64,000 nucleotides of DNA from Mesostigma viride (taxonomy: Eukaryota; Streptophyta; Mesostigmatophyceae; Mesostigmatales; Mesostigmataceae), in contig RPFO01000156.1 in NCBI GenBank assembly GCA_009746045.1, positions 3,161,262 to 3,225,261 on the forward strand. The letters run 5' to 3'. Positions 55,108-64,000 of the stretch are shown piece by piece (within the stretch, counting starts at the first letter, position 1; every line of letters begins with the position of its first letter). A program made the translations under genes and the position numbers. The notes beneath the pieces were generated by a model. That model was not told the DNA's origin. It made no database searches and saw nothing but the letters and a program-made list of their open reading frames with translations.

Positions 55108-56686
55108 CTTACCGTGCCGCCAAATTTCAAGAATACATTCGTAAAATCTATGTGTAGAAGGGACCAGAACGTTTTCCAGAATTCAATAGGCAGACCGTCG
55201 ACCCCGGGGGCGCTACCGGTTTTGATGTGTTCCATAGCTGTTGTGGCCTCTTCCATGGAGGGGATTTGATCGAGTTCCTGCTGTTGAGCTGGTGTAAGGC
55301 GACGGGGAATGGCATGTAGGATTTTTTGCATGGCTGCAGATGAGTCAGGATGGGGTTCGTTTAGAAAGAGAGCTGAGTAGTAACGGTGACCACTCTGTAG
55401 TATGGAGGTGATGTCTCGGTGGCTGCCGTGTTCGTCTTGGATTTCCGTGATAGAGGAGTGAGCTTTAGGGGTAGGAATCAGAGCAAAGAACTCTTTGGTC
55501 ATTCTTTCTCCTACCTGGTGCCACCACAGATTTTCTGAGTCTAGTGCTAATGTGTGACGCTCGAAACGTAGTTTGTCAAGTTCGGTCTGAGCTCTTTGAA
55601 GTTTTGTTAGTTCCGATTGATACAGGGTAGGCTTCGCTTGGAGTTTATTCACTATGCGTTGGTAGTACCGATAGTCCTGTCCTTTCTGGCGGCGGATATT
55701 TTGTGAATACAGTTGGGAAAATTCTAGAATGTTAGCTAGGCCCTCCTGCATCCAGCTGCAGCAGTCTGTGTAGCTACCCTTGCTGGCTCTCCACGACTGC
55801 CAGCGTGTCATGATCTCAAAGTAGTACTTATCGTCCGCGAGTAGGTGTTTGTTTAAGCGGGGAATGCCGGGGCCCCGGGCGGAGTTGGTGTGATGGGCAA
55901 GGGTAACGATGAGTGGGTAGTGATCAGAAAAATTAACAGAACGGTCGACCGATGCGTAGCAAACTAGGTCCGCCCATGCGGGTGTGATGTAGATTTTATC
56001 AAGACGACGAGTAGTGCGTACATTTAAACGTGTGGCCAGCCAAGTGGGCCCGTGGTCTCGTGAGCGGATGACATCCTGTAAGTTCAGGTCCATGATCTGT
56101 TTACTGAAGGCCGCTGTGCGTATAGGGGGGTGTTCATCCAGGTCTATATTGAAATCGCCCATCAACACAATTTCGAACCCCTGTGAGATAAGGTCAGCGG
56201 CCATTTTGAAAGGGAAGGGTAGAATGAGGCTTGATCCGTTGGCTCGGTTGGGGCATATACACTAATAATGTATCCCTTATTTCCTGCCCATGTAATGGAC
56301 TGCCGCGTCCAACGGCCCTGCCATCTAGCCGCGCTGTGTCGGTAGCTATAGCCCAGTCCTGGCATGTCAGCGTAGGGTTGGGAGGTTTACGGTATTGAAT
56401 GAGGGCAGTGCCCCCTTGTGTACCGCGTGCCCATGCCCAACGGTGAACTGTCCTAGGTGCAAGTGCTCTAGCAGCTCTAAGGGCTGTGCGTGTGGCAGCT
56501 TCTTGGATTTTATGTTCCTGCAGTCCTATCCAAATTTCATGCGGGGCCCACGTAACGCTCGAGCAAGTTGTGTAATGCATTTGCTAATTCTCGTGTGCGA
56601 GGTATTCGCTGTCCCTGCCCTGGTGTGTGTGACCCGTATGTGTTCAGCCCCCTGACATTCCACGATACCAGTGTTAGTTGACTCAT
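55104..56686 (-). pseudogene. LINE 2 endonuclease and endonuclease-RT linker
   Basis: ATG at 56686 (MSQLTLVSWNVRGLNTYG). After frame changes near 56560, 56330 and 56200 it continues with IWIGLQEHK, YIISVYAPTEP, VLMGDFNIDLDE, RRLDKIYITP and FSDHYPLIVTL, so the catalytic Glu, Asp and His are all present. From 56204 to 55104 it is one open frame through the linker (RHTLALDSENLWWHQVGERM) to the start of RT (IKTGSAPGVDGLPIEFWKTF). Confidence 0.87.
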
Positions 56687-57429
56687 GTCATTGCAGGGCT
56701 CCAGCGGACCAGGCCGGGTAGGTTCCGTGTAGGTCCCCATGGCGAGGTGAGATTGGACCTGCGAAAGGTGAAAGACACGGCACAACATGACAGGGCGTGG
56801 GCGTGAGATAGTCATTAAAAGAGAGACCTACTGTGCAGTGTGCTGTGAGCAGAACCAAAGCGATTGGAAAGGCTGCATTACACCCACGTTTGGGTAATGG
56901 CAGCAGGTATTGAGAAAAGTCGTTATGGAGGTGTCTTGGTGATAGCGGATCACCTGGTGTGGCGATAACTATTCCATAGTCATTGCGCCTGTGAAAGGGT
57001 AACCGAGGGTACAGGAGGTCACGCTCCAAGGAGACTACTCGCCCACCCAGGTGGAGGGGCCCAGGCCAAGTCCATCCTGCCGATGGGTTTTCGAATCCGA
57101 GCCGTGGCTCACTGACCGAATGCCATAATGGGGTAGCCGTCACTAGAAACAGTGAGGCGAGGGGCGGACTTACGAATTTCGTAAGGCCTGCTCCTTCTAC
57201 CCACACGTTTCAAGTGACGGCTAGCTTTTCCGCCCCTCAAAAGAGATGGCTAGACGTACCTTTTCGTGCTGAATCCGAATCTGCCCTTTGTTTCGCGTTT
57301 AGATTACTACGTAAGGTGCTATCTCGTCCGCCGTCAGGGCCACCATAGCCAGCTGGTGAGCATAGATTCTATAGTTATATATATTCATTGCATATAGTCA
57401 TGAGCATAGATTATATAGTTATATATAGT
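56687..57429 (-). other. LINE 2 5' untranslated region and adjoining AT-rich end
   Basis: No coding capacity. It shares the block around 57250-57275 with LINE 1. The part 57360-57429 contains a roughly 30-bp duplication (GAGCATAGATTNTATAGTTA). Confidence 0.55.
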
Positions 57430-57443
57430 CATCGCCAACATTT

Positions 57444-57566
57444 AATATTTATAACTGCCAAGTGCAGTTGCAGTTGTTGTTGTTGTAGGTTGTTGTTGTT
57501 GTTGTTGTGTCCCACGCCGCACATGGGCAGCAGAGATATAGTGGCCGAGGGCCGGATATATGTTAA
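57444..57566. repeat. Duplicated segment, copy 1
   Basis: Contains a (GTT)n run, then GTCCCACGCCGCACATGGGC and GTGGCCGAGGGCCGGATATA. The same series recurs at 62922-63022 in the same orientation. Confidence 0.85.
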
Positions 57567-57696
57567 AAATATAATTACTTACAGCAGAGTGAAATCACTC
57601 AAACCAAAGCAAACGCCCAGCTATAAACCTATATACAGAGCCATGTCAAAGCTCTATACTACGATAAGACCAATGGAAACGCCTAACGGGAGGAAC

Positions 57697-57930
57697 CTAA
57701 TAGCCCTGCTGCACCGCAAAATCAGCCCGCGTACGGCGGAGCATGATGTCAGCCATGGCCCGAGTCAGCGCCACCGACAAGCGCTGACGCCAATATGACG
57801 TCCAGGTCCGCGCCGACCATGGGGCCCGCTGGCCCTCCAGGTCCAGCCGGTCCTCCCGGAGCCGGCAACACTCCTTGAAGAAGGCGGAGGTCAGGGGCCC
57901 CATGGCCCCAAACTCCTCGGCCGGATATAT
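57697..57930 (-). CDS. Last exon of an unrecognised host gene
   Basis: A GC-rich minus-strand frame of about 75 codons ending in TAG (57697-57699). It starts about EEFGAMGPLTSAFFKECCRL and ends ADIMLRRTRADFAVQQGY. The composition and lack of repeats suggest a real coding exon. A possible acceptor is CCGAG|GAG at about 57925-57930. Upstream exons are not in the adjoining DNA, which is a LINE tail, and must lie to the right of 63022 if the gene is intact. I do not recognise the family. Confidence 0.5.
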   Translation of the reverse strand: MYPAEEFGAMGPLTSAFFKECCRLREDRLDLEGQRAPWSARTWTSYWRQRLSVALTRAMADIMLRRTRADFAVQQGY

Positions 57931-58123
57931 GTAGTAGTTGCAGCAGTAGTTGTTTTTTTTTTTTTTTCGGGGAAACGGGTATATTTTTATTAGCCAATTA
58001 TGGACCAAAGAGGTGAGAGGGGAAATGAGTATCAGCGAATCCTAATTAAAGGTGGGCACACACACGTGTGGAGGTGGCAGGTGAAAGGCTAATAGGGCGC
58101 TGGTCGATACGTGGTACCTCTAA

Positions 58124-60818
58124 ACACTCCGTCTGTAATTTCGGGCGTGGCCCGTATTACGGGCGTGGCCCGTAATGGAGGCATGGTTTTTCTATTGGTG
58201 GTTACTAATGTACTAATTGTCAGAATGCGCTTTTTATTGGATAGGATGAAAGCTGACTTCAAGGCCTAAAAGAATATCTAATTTTCACGGCCACCCCATG
58301 TCAGATGCTCCGTGGCCACCCCATGGAAAAAAGGTGCTTTTTTGGACTTTCTTGGGCTTTCAATCGGACCGCCGAATGCCAACAACGGTGCAGATGCAGG
58401 CAAATGCTAGCAACGTCGGCTGCAGAAGGAGACTGTCTTTTCGTCACGACTGCTTCGGTCGCGATGTCGTATGCCGAGGTATCCTCGGGTGCTCCTAATC
58501 TTGGCACTGGCGATGAACTGTACGCAGTCCTTGATGGTTGGGCTGTGAGCCTCGGCTTTAAATCATGAGGATTTTTGGCGGCCGTGTTGGGCGATTGATT
58601 GATCAAGACACGTCCTTTATCACGTAGTAGGGTCCTGCTTGGTCGAAGGAGCAAGGAGCAGCAAGGAATTCAGATTTCACTCGAGGCGATGGGTAGCGAA
58701 CCTTACGTAGACTTGGGAGACTGAAGACCTCGCTCGGCCAGGCAGTGTCGCTGAGGTTACGTACTTCATGCTCAAGAAAAGGTGGCCCGTCGAGGACCGT
58801 ACCTTAAGTAGCTAGTGCGCGCTTCATGATTCCGGGTGTCGAGGCGTGTGAAGATTACCTGCATCCGGCTGGGAGAAGGTTTATGGCAACTTTTGGTTCG
58901 TAACTCTGCCAGTTTTTATCACATGTGATCACGGCACATGGCCGCTGTGATTTCAAGGCAGGTTATTGCATAATGCTGCGCTCTGCGGCTGCGCCCCGTT
59001 GCGTAAACGTGGGTGCTTTCTCTAAGATGCATGACTGGGGATCCCCTCTGTCAGTTCCGGCTGCTACGTTGCCCATGTCACAAGCAAGCCTTGCAAGACG
59101 GTCCCCCAAAGCGAGGTAGAGGTTTAGAGAACTGGGTATGGGTGTCCATTCATGCTTGTATCCATATCTTGCCTGATGCTATTCTTGTCCTACCTTAACG
59201 GCAGCACCTTGTCATAAACTCTGATATTTGAATCGGTATTTGGGCTTGGTTTGCGAAGTTAAGCGCTTGGAAGTTCACAGCTGTCATTATAATGCATGAA
59301 CCTTTTGCGTGTTTGTAATAGAGGCTGTGGATTCCTCGTAGTAACATGCAATACCCATGGCAGGCTATTACTGCCTGCAGTGCTTTGCGACAGCCCCAGC
59401 CGTGCATGTGTGTGTGCGGTCCCTTGGGGAGCATGCCTTGCCATGCTAACCGTATCGCGGGCAAACCTCGCAAGGCCCGAAAGATATTTGCGGTTAACCG
59501 ATGTTCCCGGACATTCATGGTATGCACGTGGCCATGAGTTTCTCAGGCTATATTGTTGCTTCGTATGCGTTTGCCTGTCAGACAGGCACACAAGAAGATT
59601 AGTATGATGATATGGCGATGCCTTTCTTTTCAACATTTTCAGAATGTGGACTTGCACCACGTCGTGGATTTACATGTGCTGCCGTCTTATGCATTGACAG
59701 TTGTGCTGCACCACGTGCGGTGGGTTATTATCTATGCATTTGTTTATATAGCATGGTGCATGCTATGAGCTGGACCCTCATTGCAAGTGCCCTATATTTG
59801 ATAGCTTTAGTAATCATATTTCTTGTGAAATAGCATCATCCTAGTGTGTCCATTTCAACACCATATCATTTCAAAATAGAGAGGATGTGCCATGGCACCA
59901 TAGACGGCCATGCCACATGCACGGCGCATTTGACCCATAGCATGGTGCGCCCTATGGGTTGAACCCTCATTGTGCCCTACATTTGATAGCTTTAGTAAAT
60001 TATTTCTTGTACAAAAGCATGTCCTATGTGCCCATTTCATCACCATATCATCCTCTAATGAGAGGATGTGCCATGGTACCACAGATGGCCATGCCACATG
60101 AATGGCACGCCCAAAGGCTAGAATGGAGCATTCTAGTTGTTATTACGGGTGTCACCCGTAATGGTTTGAGTCCCTAGATATTTGGAAGCTTGTTCATGAT
60201 TGATGCTGAATTTCTCACCAAGCGTCCATTATGTAGTGTACTTTTGGGTTTAGGAGGTTTTTGGTGCCCTCAACTTTATCATCATACCCAAATTTTGAAC
60301 CATCTCATCACCCCTTTTTTGTTAACATTTGTAGCCAAACCCCCTCATATTAAATTAAATTAAATTAAATTATAACATGCCTCCGTGGGGAGGTCATGTA
60401 GCACATATTTCATGATGGATGGGGTGCATGGAGGAAGCCGCGTGATCGAACTATCCTAACTCTATCTAGAAAATCCTAACTACACTACTCATCAAAACGC
60501 CTCCTCCGCTTGGGGGGAGGTGGCTTGCCCACAGGGTCGGGCGTGTGCGCCTTGACAATCTTCTTCCACCGCGTCTTGTCCTGCATGGCAGGCCAAAGAC
60601 GGGAGTGGCATCCCCTCATATGGCAACGTGCAATTCACCAATACTTGTTATCCAAAAAAAAATTAAAAATATATTAAAATAGCCCAACATTGGATCTCGG
60701 ATCCCATCGAACCGTTTTTCCGGATTCGGCGCGACGCTTCGGCACCCGCATCTGGCGCGATTCTGCATTCTACGAAAAATTACGGGCCACGCCCGTTATA
60801 AGTTCACAGACGGAGTGT
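58124..60818. mobile_element. 2.7-kb TIR element with 3-bp TSD (TAA), Harbinger-like?
   Basis: The terminal inverted repeat is ACACTCCGTCTGT (13 bp, perfect), followed on both sides by CGGGCGTGGCCCGTA. The duplication is TAA at 58121-58123 and 60819-60821. A TAA/TTA 3-bp target is typical of PIF/Harbinger, so that assignment is plausible but unproven. Internal ORFs up to about 130 codons (e.g. 59259-59660 minus) match nothing known. Inner palindromes such as ATTACGGGCGTGGCCCGTAA near the left end and ATTACGGGTGTCACCCGTAA near 60138 are related to the ends. Confidence 0.8.
59785..60118. repeat. Tandem duplication of about 194 bp
   Basis: ATTTGATAGCTTTAGTAA followed by GAGGATGTGCCATGG and GGCCATGCCACATG occurs twice, starting near 59796 and 59990, inside the TIR element. 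Confidence 0.85.
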
Positions 60819-60858
60819 TAACCTAACGATCCTATTGGTTAATAAAAAATACCCATTT

Positions 60859-62868
60859 TTTTTTCGGGGAAATGGGTATATTTTATTAGCCAATTATGGA
60901 CCAAAGAGGTGAGAGGGGAAATGAGTATCAGCGAATCCTAAGGTGGGCACACACATGTGTGGAGGTGACAGGTGAAAGGCTAATAGGGCGCGTTATTAGA
61001 CCATGAAGGCCAGTGGACCTGAGTCATGTCGCCGTGAGGCATAATGGTGAATACCTGATTACGGCCCAGTAGATCATGAAAAAGCTGGAGCGGGCTGGGC
61101 TTGTCGTTATTGGGCCCTGGGTCCCACACCCTGTGTTAATGTTCCTGAGCCAACAGCCAGTAGCGGCGCATATCCGCATTCCATAGGTATATAAAGCGCC
61201 GGACTACGCCGCCGCGGGTATAGTCCTCGCGGCCTCGCGGACATTAAAGACTGTCTCGTTGCGTATGGTCCAAATCGCGTATAGCATAGTAGTGCGTAGC
61301 CATATCCATTCTGCTTGGGAATCTGAAAGCTCGGTCCCTGGTGTGCCAGCAATACCGAAAATGATGGTACGCACGCTAATTGGGAGATTGGGTGGCGATG
61401 CCGTCCATGCGGCCCAGATGTTAATGAGCCACGTCCAAACCCCTGGGAGATTACAGAAAAGGAACCTGTGCTCAATGGTTTCACTAGGGTGCGTGCACAG
61501 GCTTTTTGCCTTTACACCGTGTGCAGTTCTTGGACGTTTGGAATCATGGCATGGCTAACGTGATGACTGACTAGCTACCTTTTCAGTGGTTTTCCATTTG
61601 CGGGTATTTCCTCGTAAATGGTGGGAGAGCGATCGCAGCAATGGTGCTCACCACCAGACACTCCCGGCCAGCTAGGCTCGAAACACACGCCATGATCAAG
61701 CATGCTGTTTCCGGCCCCACCGTCTAGGTCATCTAGTCGCTCTACACGTAAGCCAGCCATAATTTCAATGCACACGGATACACATTTCCATCACCATTCA
61801 TATTCATCATCTTGAACGACTCGAACACGCGGACAAGATAACGGCAGGCTCGAGCTACCATGGTCCGGATTCTCCCGATTTCTGGCCTGCGCTGGTTGTC
61901 TCCTTGATGATGCATCGTGACCAAAACGCTCGTGGAGCGTAGCGCAGACCCCTATCGCCCTATGAATGAGAAGATGTTGTACATCAGTGGCCCTGCGGTC
62001 CACGAGAGGGTGGTCTACCGCCAGGGTAATCAACTCAACCCAAGTGTAGCCCGGCCAATGTATTCCCCAGCGGGCTCGGCCCGTATGGGGCTGATGGTAC
62101 TTATGCAACAAGATATCATAACCCCAATCTGCGGTGTACTCAAAGATACATTTGCTGGTTCTGATGTCCCCCTTGGTTAAGACCCATCCAAATTCAATCG
62201 GGTCCAGATGTAGTAGATCGAGCCGTGTGTTGCCCACGTGTAGCCATGTAATGCTCCCAACCGGGGATAATGGGTCCGGCCGGATCATGCAAGATCTTGG
62301 CACAGACCATGGGACTACGCGTATGCGCTGATACTGGGAAGATGGTGCGTACGCATATAAGGTGGATAGTTGATACAGACACCCATTGTGGCCAGGAATC
62401 TATAGCCGGCTTCCAGCAGTTGTAGTTGGAGCCCATCATGTGGCAGAACCGTCACAACTAAACCCTTGCACGCAGGCGTGACTCCGTCGGCGTAGAAGCT
62501 AACCCAGTCGCCGGTTATAATCATGGGCTTGCGTGGGGCAGTCATCAATGCATGCCACGCCGCTGGTATCGCACTTATAAGGGTTTGCCACGCTTGCAGG
62601 GAGGGCATGTGGGAGACCCAAGTGCTGACCTCGTCGTAGCTGAGCCGTCGACTGATACGTGGCGCCGGCCGTGCCCCAGGTAGAGGTCCAGCACCCTGAC
62701 AATCGGCGGTGACGCGCGCAGAAAGCCATCATACGGGTTGTGTCCGTGCGGTGGAGAGCGCCCGCGAGCCGGAGGGGCTTGTTAGTAGCGTCAGTGATTA
62801 AGTCATTAAAAAAGAGTGGCTGCCGTGCCACCTCCTCTCGAGTAGTAGGAAAGACAGCTAGGCGGGTA
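60859..62868 (-). mobile_element. LINE 3, 5'-truncated copy (TSD TAAAAAATACCCATTT)
   Basis: A perfect 16-bp duplication, TAAAAAATACCCATTT, lies at 60843-60858 and 62869-62884. It contains the LINE 3' tail, the C-terminal ORF region (closely matching 49175-50410) and the last part of RT (62640-62858), where it is truncated. The C-terminal region is interrupted by about 407 bp of foreign sequence (61501-61907). At the join of RT and C-terminal region the reading SRRLSYDEVSTW is uninterrupted, giving the empty site for the insertions in LINE 1 and LINE 2. Confidence 0.87.
61501..61907. other. Foreign segment inside LINE 3
   Basis: Replaces a few bases between GTGCACAGGC and ATGCATCGTGACC that are continuous in LINE 2. 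No terminal inverted repeats and no clear target duplication. It could be a filler insertion from break repair; content not recognised. Confidence 0.6.
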
Positions 62869-62921
62869 TAAAAAATACCCATTTACCCGGAAAGGCTAAT
62901 AGGGCGCGAGTAGTTGTTTTT

Positions 62922-63022
62922 GCCCATGCCGCAAGTGTAGTTGAAAGTTCTGTTGTTGTTGTTGTTGTGTCCCACGCCGCACATGGGCAGCAGAATCTAT
63001 AGTGGCCGAGGGCCGGATATAT
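62922..63022. repeat. Duplicated segment, copy 2
   Basis: Same order of blocks as 57444-57566, including the (GTT)n run and the CCGCACATGGGCAGCAGA block, ending GGCCGGATATAT. It lies immediately right of the LINE tail's target duplication. Confidence 0.85.
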
Positions 63023-63858
63023 CAAGTTCTGTAGCTTAAAACTGTAACGGATAAGATACTTTTAGTTTCTGCAGTTCGTGGCCGCTATTTTCACAAGACC
63101 GTTGGCTTCCGGTACCGTCCATAAGTGTCGACCCTCGGGTACACGTGTCAATAGGCAAGACTGCCCAAGGAAGGAAGTTGACAGTTGACAGCAAATATCA
63201 CTTTGTCGTCTCGTCAGAAAAGCGCGGGGAAAACACATAATTCGACGTGACGAGCCAGGTGCCGGCCGAGGTCCTGAATCACAGCTGGACTTGGCGTATG
63301 TAGGTAATTAGGGATTTTACGCGGGTGAGTGACGAACCAGGTTGTGGCCTTGTGGGGACAAGCGAAGGGTGTGCAGTTGGTTACCCGCGCGACAGTTCCA
63401 GTGATTAAGCTTCCCTCAGTCTCGCCAGCATGCCAGCAAATTGCTACCCGCTAGCATTTTAGGTCCACCTCGCAGGCGGAGAATCGGTAACAGGACGAAT
63501 GACCGGAAGCTAGGGCATGAAGGTCCGAGGCGTGGGGTACCTGCCCGCAATTCAGAGACTGTCGCTTTGGTCAACGCGAATAGGTGCCGTGCAAAAGGTT
63601 TCTGTAGTGTCTCTGCATGTATATGCACAGGGGGGAGATGAGCGACCGCGAAGCTTTGCTATTTTGTCGAGGGGAAGCGATGATAACTTGATTTGCCGAA
63701 ATCGAGTCGCGTATTCATCAAGAGAATTTAAGCCAATGTACGACGTTCTGGATTAGACGCTTGGCTCGATGATATGCCATCATCCGTGCGGTAGCTGAGG
63801 CGTGCTCCTGTTCTTAAGTTTGGCTTGTCAGCACCTTTACGACTGTCGACACGTTGAG
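63023..63858. other. Intergenic, upstream of the HUS1-like exon
   Basis: Single-copy-looking sequence. Short ORFs on both strands (e.g. 63517-63756 plus) look like chance. The promoter of the gene starting at 63859 should lie here; no core element stands out. Confidence 0.4.
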
Positions 63859-63910
63859 ATGAAATTCAAGGCGATTTTCAGAGAGCATGGGGCCGACATC
63901 CTGGAAAAGA
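63859..63910 (+). CDS. HUS1: Probable first exon of HUS1 (9-1-1 checkpoint clamp subunit)
   Basis: ATG at 63859 opens MKFKAIFREHGADILEK and ends in phase 1 at A|GTACGT (63910/63911). HUS1 proteins of plants begin with a very similar MKFKA...G...LLEK(R) stretch, and the split codon starting with A would allow the next Arg. HUS1 forms the RAD9-RAD1-HUS1 ring that loads at damaged DNA. The rest of the gene lies beyond the window, so the call rests on 17 residues and the splice site. Confidence 0.5.
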
Positions 63911-64000
63911 GTACGTGGCTAGCTATGTATATTTTTTTCTCCTACTCAAAGTTTCTGCCCGCAAAAAAGGCGAAGCATGTCCGTACCTGCCCCCTCAAGC

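Larger units (their letters stand above)
57958..62908 (-). mobile_element. LINE tail insertion (TSD AGTAGTTGTTTTT) carrying two later insertions
   Basis: Flanked by a perfect 13-bp duplication AGTAGTTGTTTTT at 57945-57957 and 62909-62921. The left end, after a poly-A (poly-T on plus), is the LINE 3' tail (58-GGGAAACGGGTATATTTTTA on), homologous to the tail of LINE 2. The right end repeats AAAGGCTAATAGGGCGCG. Inside are the TIR element 58124-60818 and LINE 3 (60859-62868). The insertion itself is a short, rearranged LINE tail. Confidence 0.75.

Noticed and set aside
63517..63756. 79-codon plus-strand ORF upstream of the HUS1-like exon
   Set aside because: Overlapped by ORFs in other frames with no conserved motif; treated as chance.

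Overview
The window is nuclear DNA of a eukaryote. It holds a few intron-rich host genes embedded in a thick layer of nested transposable elements. Two host genes are recognisable from protein motifs: a complete seven-exon glyoxalase II on the minus strand (30115-41864) and what looks like the first exon of the checkpoint-clamp gene HUS1 at the right edge (63859-63910). The host exons are GC-rich, the introns are long and rich in repeats, and the HUS1-like start resembles plant proteins. Together with a chromodomain Ty3/gypsy element and LINEs with a plant-type C-terminal zinc-binding region, this suggests a green alga (Chlorophyta) or a relative. That is an inference; no ribosomal or organellar marker is present.

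Layout. 1-2171: exons of an unrecognised host gene, one intron carrying a (GGTT)n microsatellite. 3267-14622 (minus strand): a hAT-type transposase gene cut in two by a composite element made of two large palindromes (5162-13612, duplicated target CATGA). The second palindrome is itself cut by a complete copia-class LTR retrotransposon (5727-13548, duplicated target AATAT). 15265-26534: the 3' part of a Ty3/gypsy chromovirus with an extra large ORF after pol. Its 3' LTR is split by a second complete copia-class element (20228-26379, duplicated target GTCCT). 26535-30114: intergenic, with palindromes and a dispersed repeat. 30115-41864: the glyoxalase II gene, whose introns carry several tandem arrays, an inverted dispersed repeat and a piggyBac-like insertion. 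42122-57429: two LINEs in the same orientation, placed end to end and sharing one target sequence. Each is interrupted by a different DNA transposon at the same codon. 57697-57930: last exon of an unrecognised gene. 57958-62908: a LINE tail with a 2.7-kb TIR element and a third LINE nested inside it. 63023-64000: unique DNA and the HUS1-like exon.

Two observations stand out. First, both copia-class elements appear to place an aspartic-protease-like domain between integrase and reverse transcriptase instead of before integrase. They also share AGTT...AACT LTR ends in place of TG...CA and an HGDD reverse-transcriptase motif in place of YVDD. Second, a 38-bp minisatellite of about 38 units in the glyoxalase II gene is built from the gene's own exon end and 5' splice site. 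A later intron of the same gene shows a smaller version of the same thing. Repeatedly, removing an insertion together with one target copy restores an open reading frame, which makes the nesting order unusually secure.
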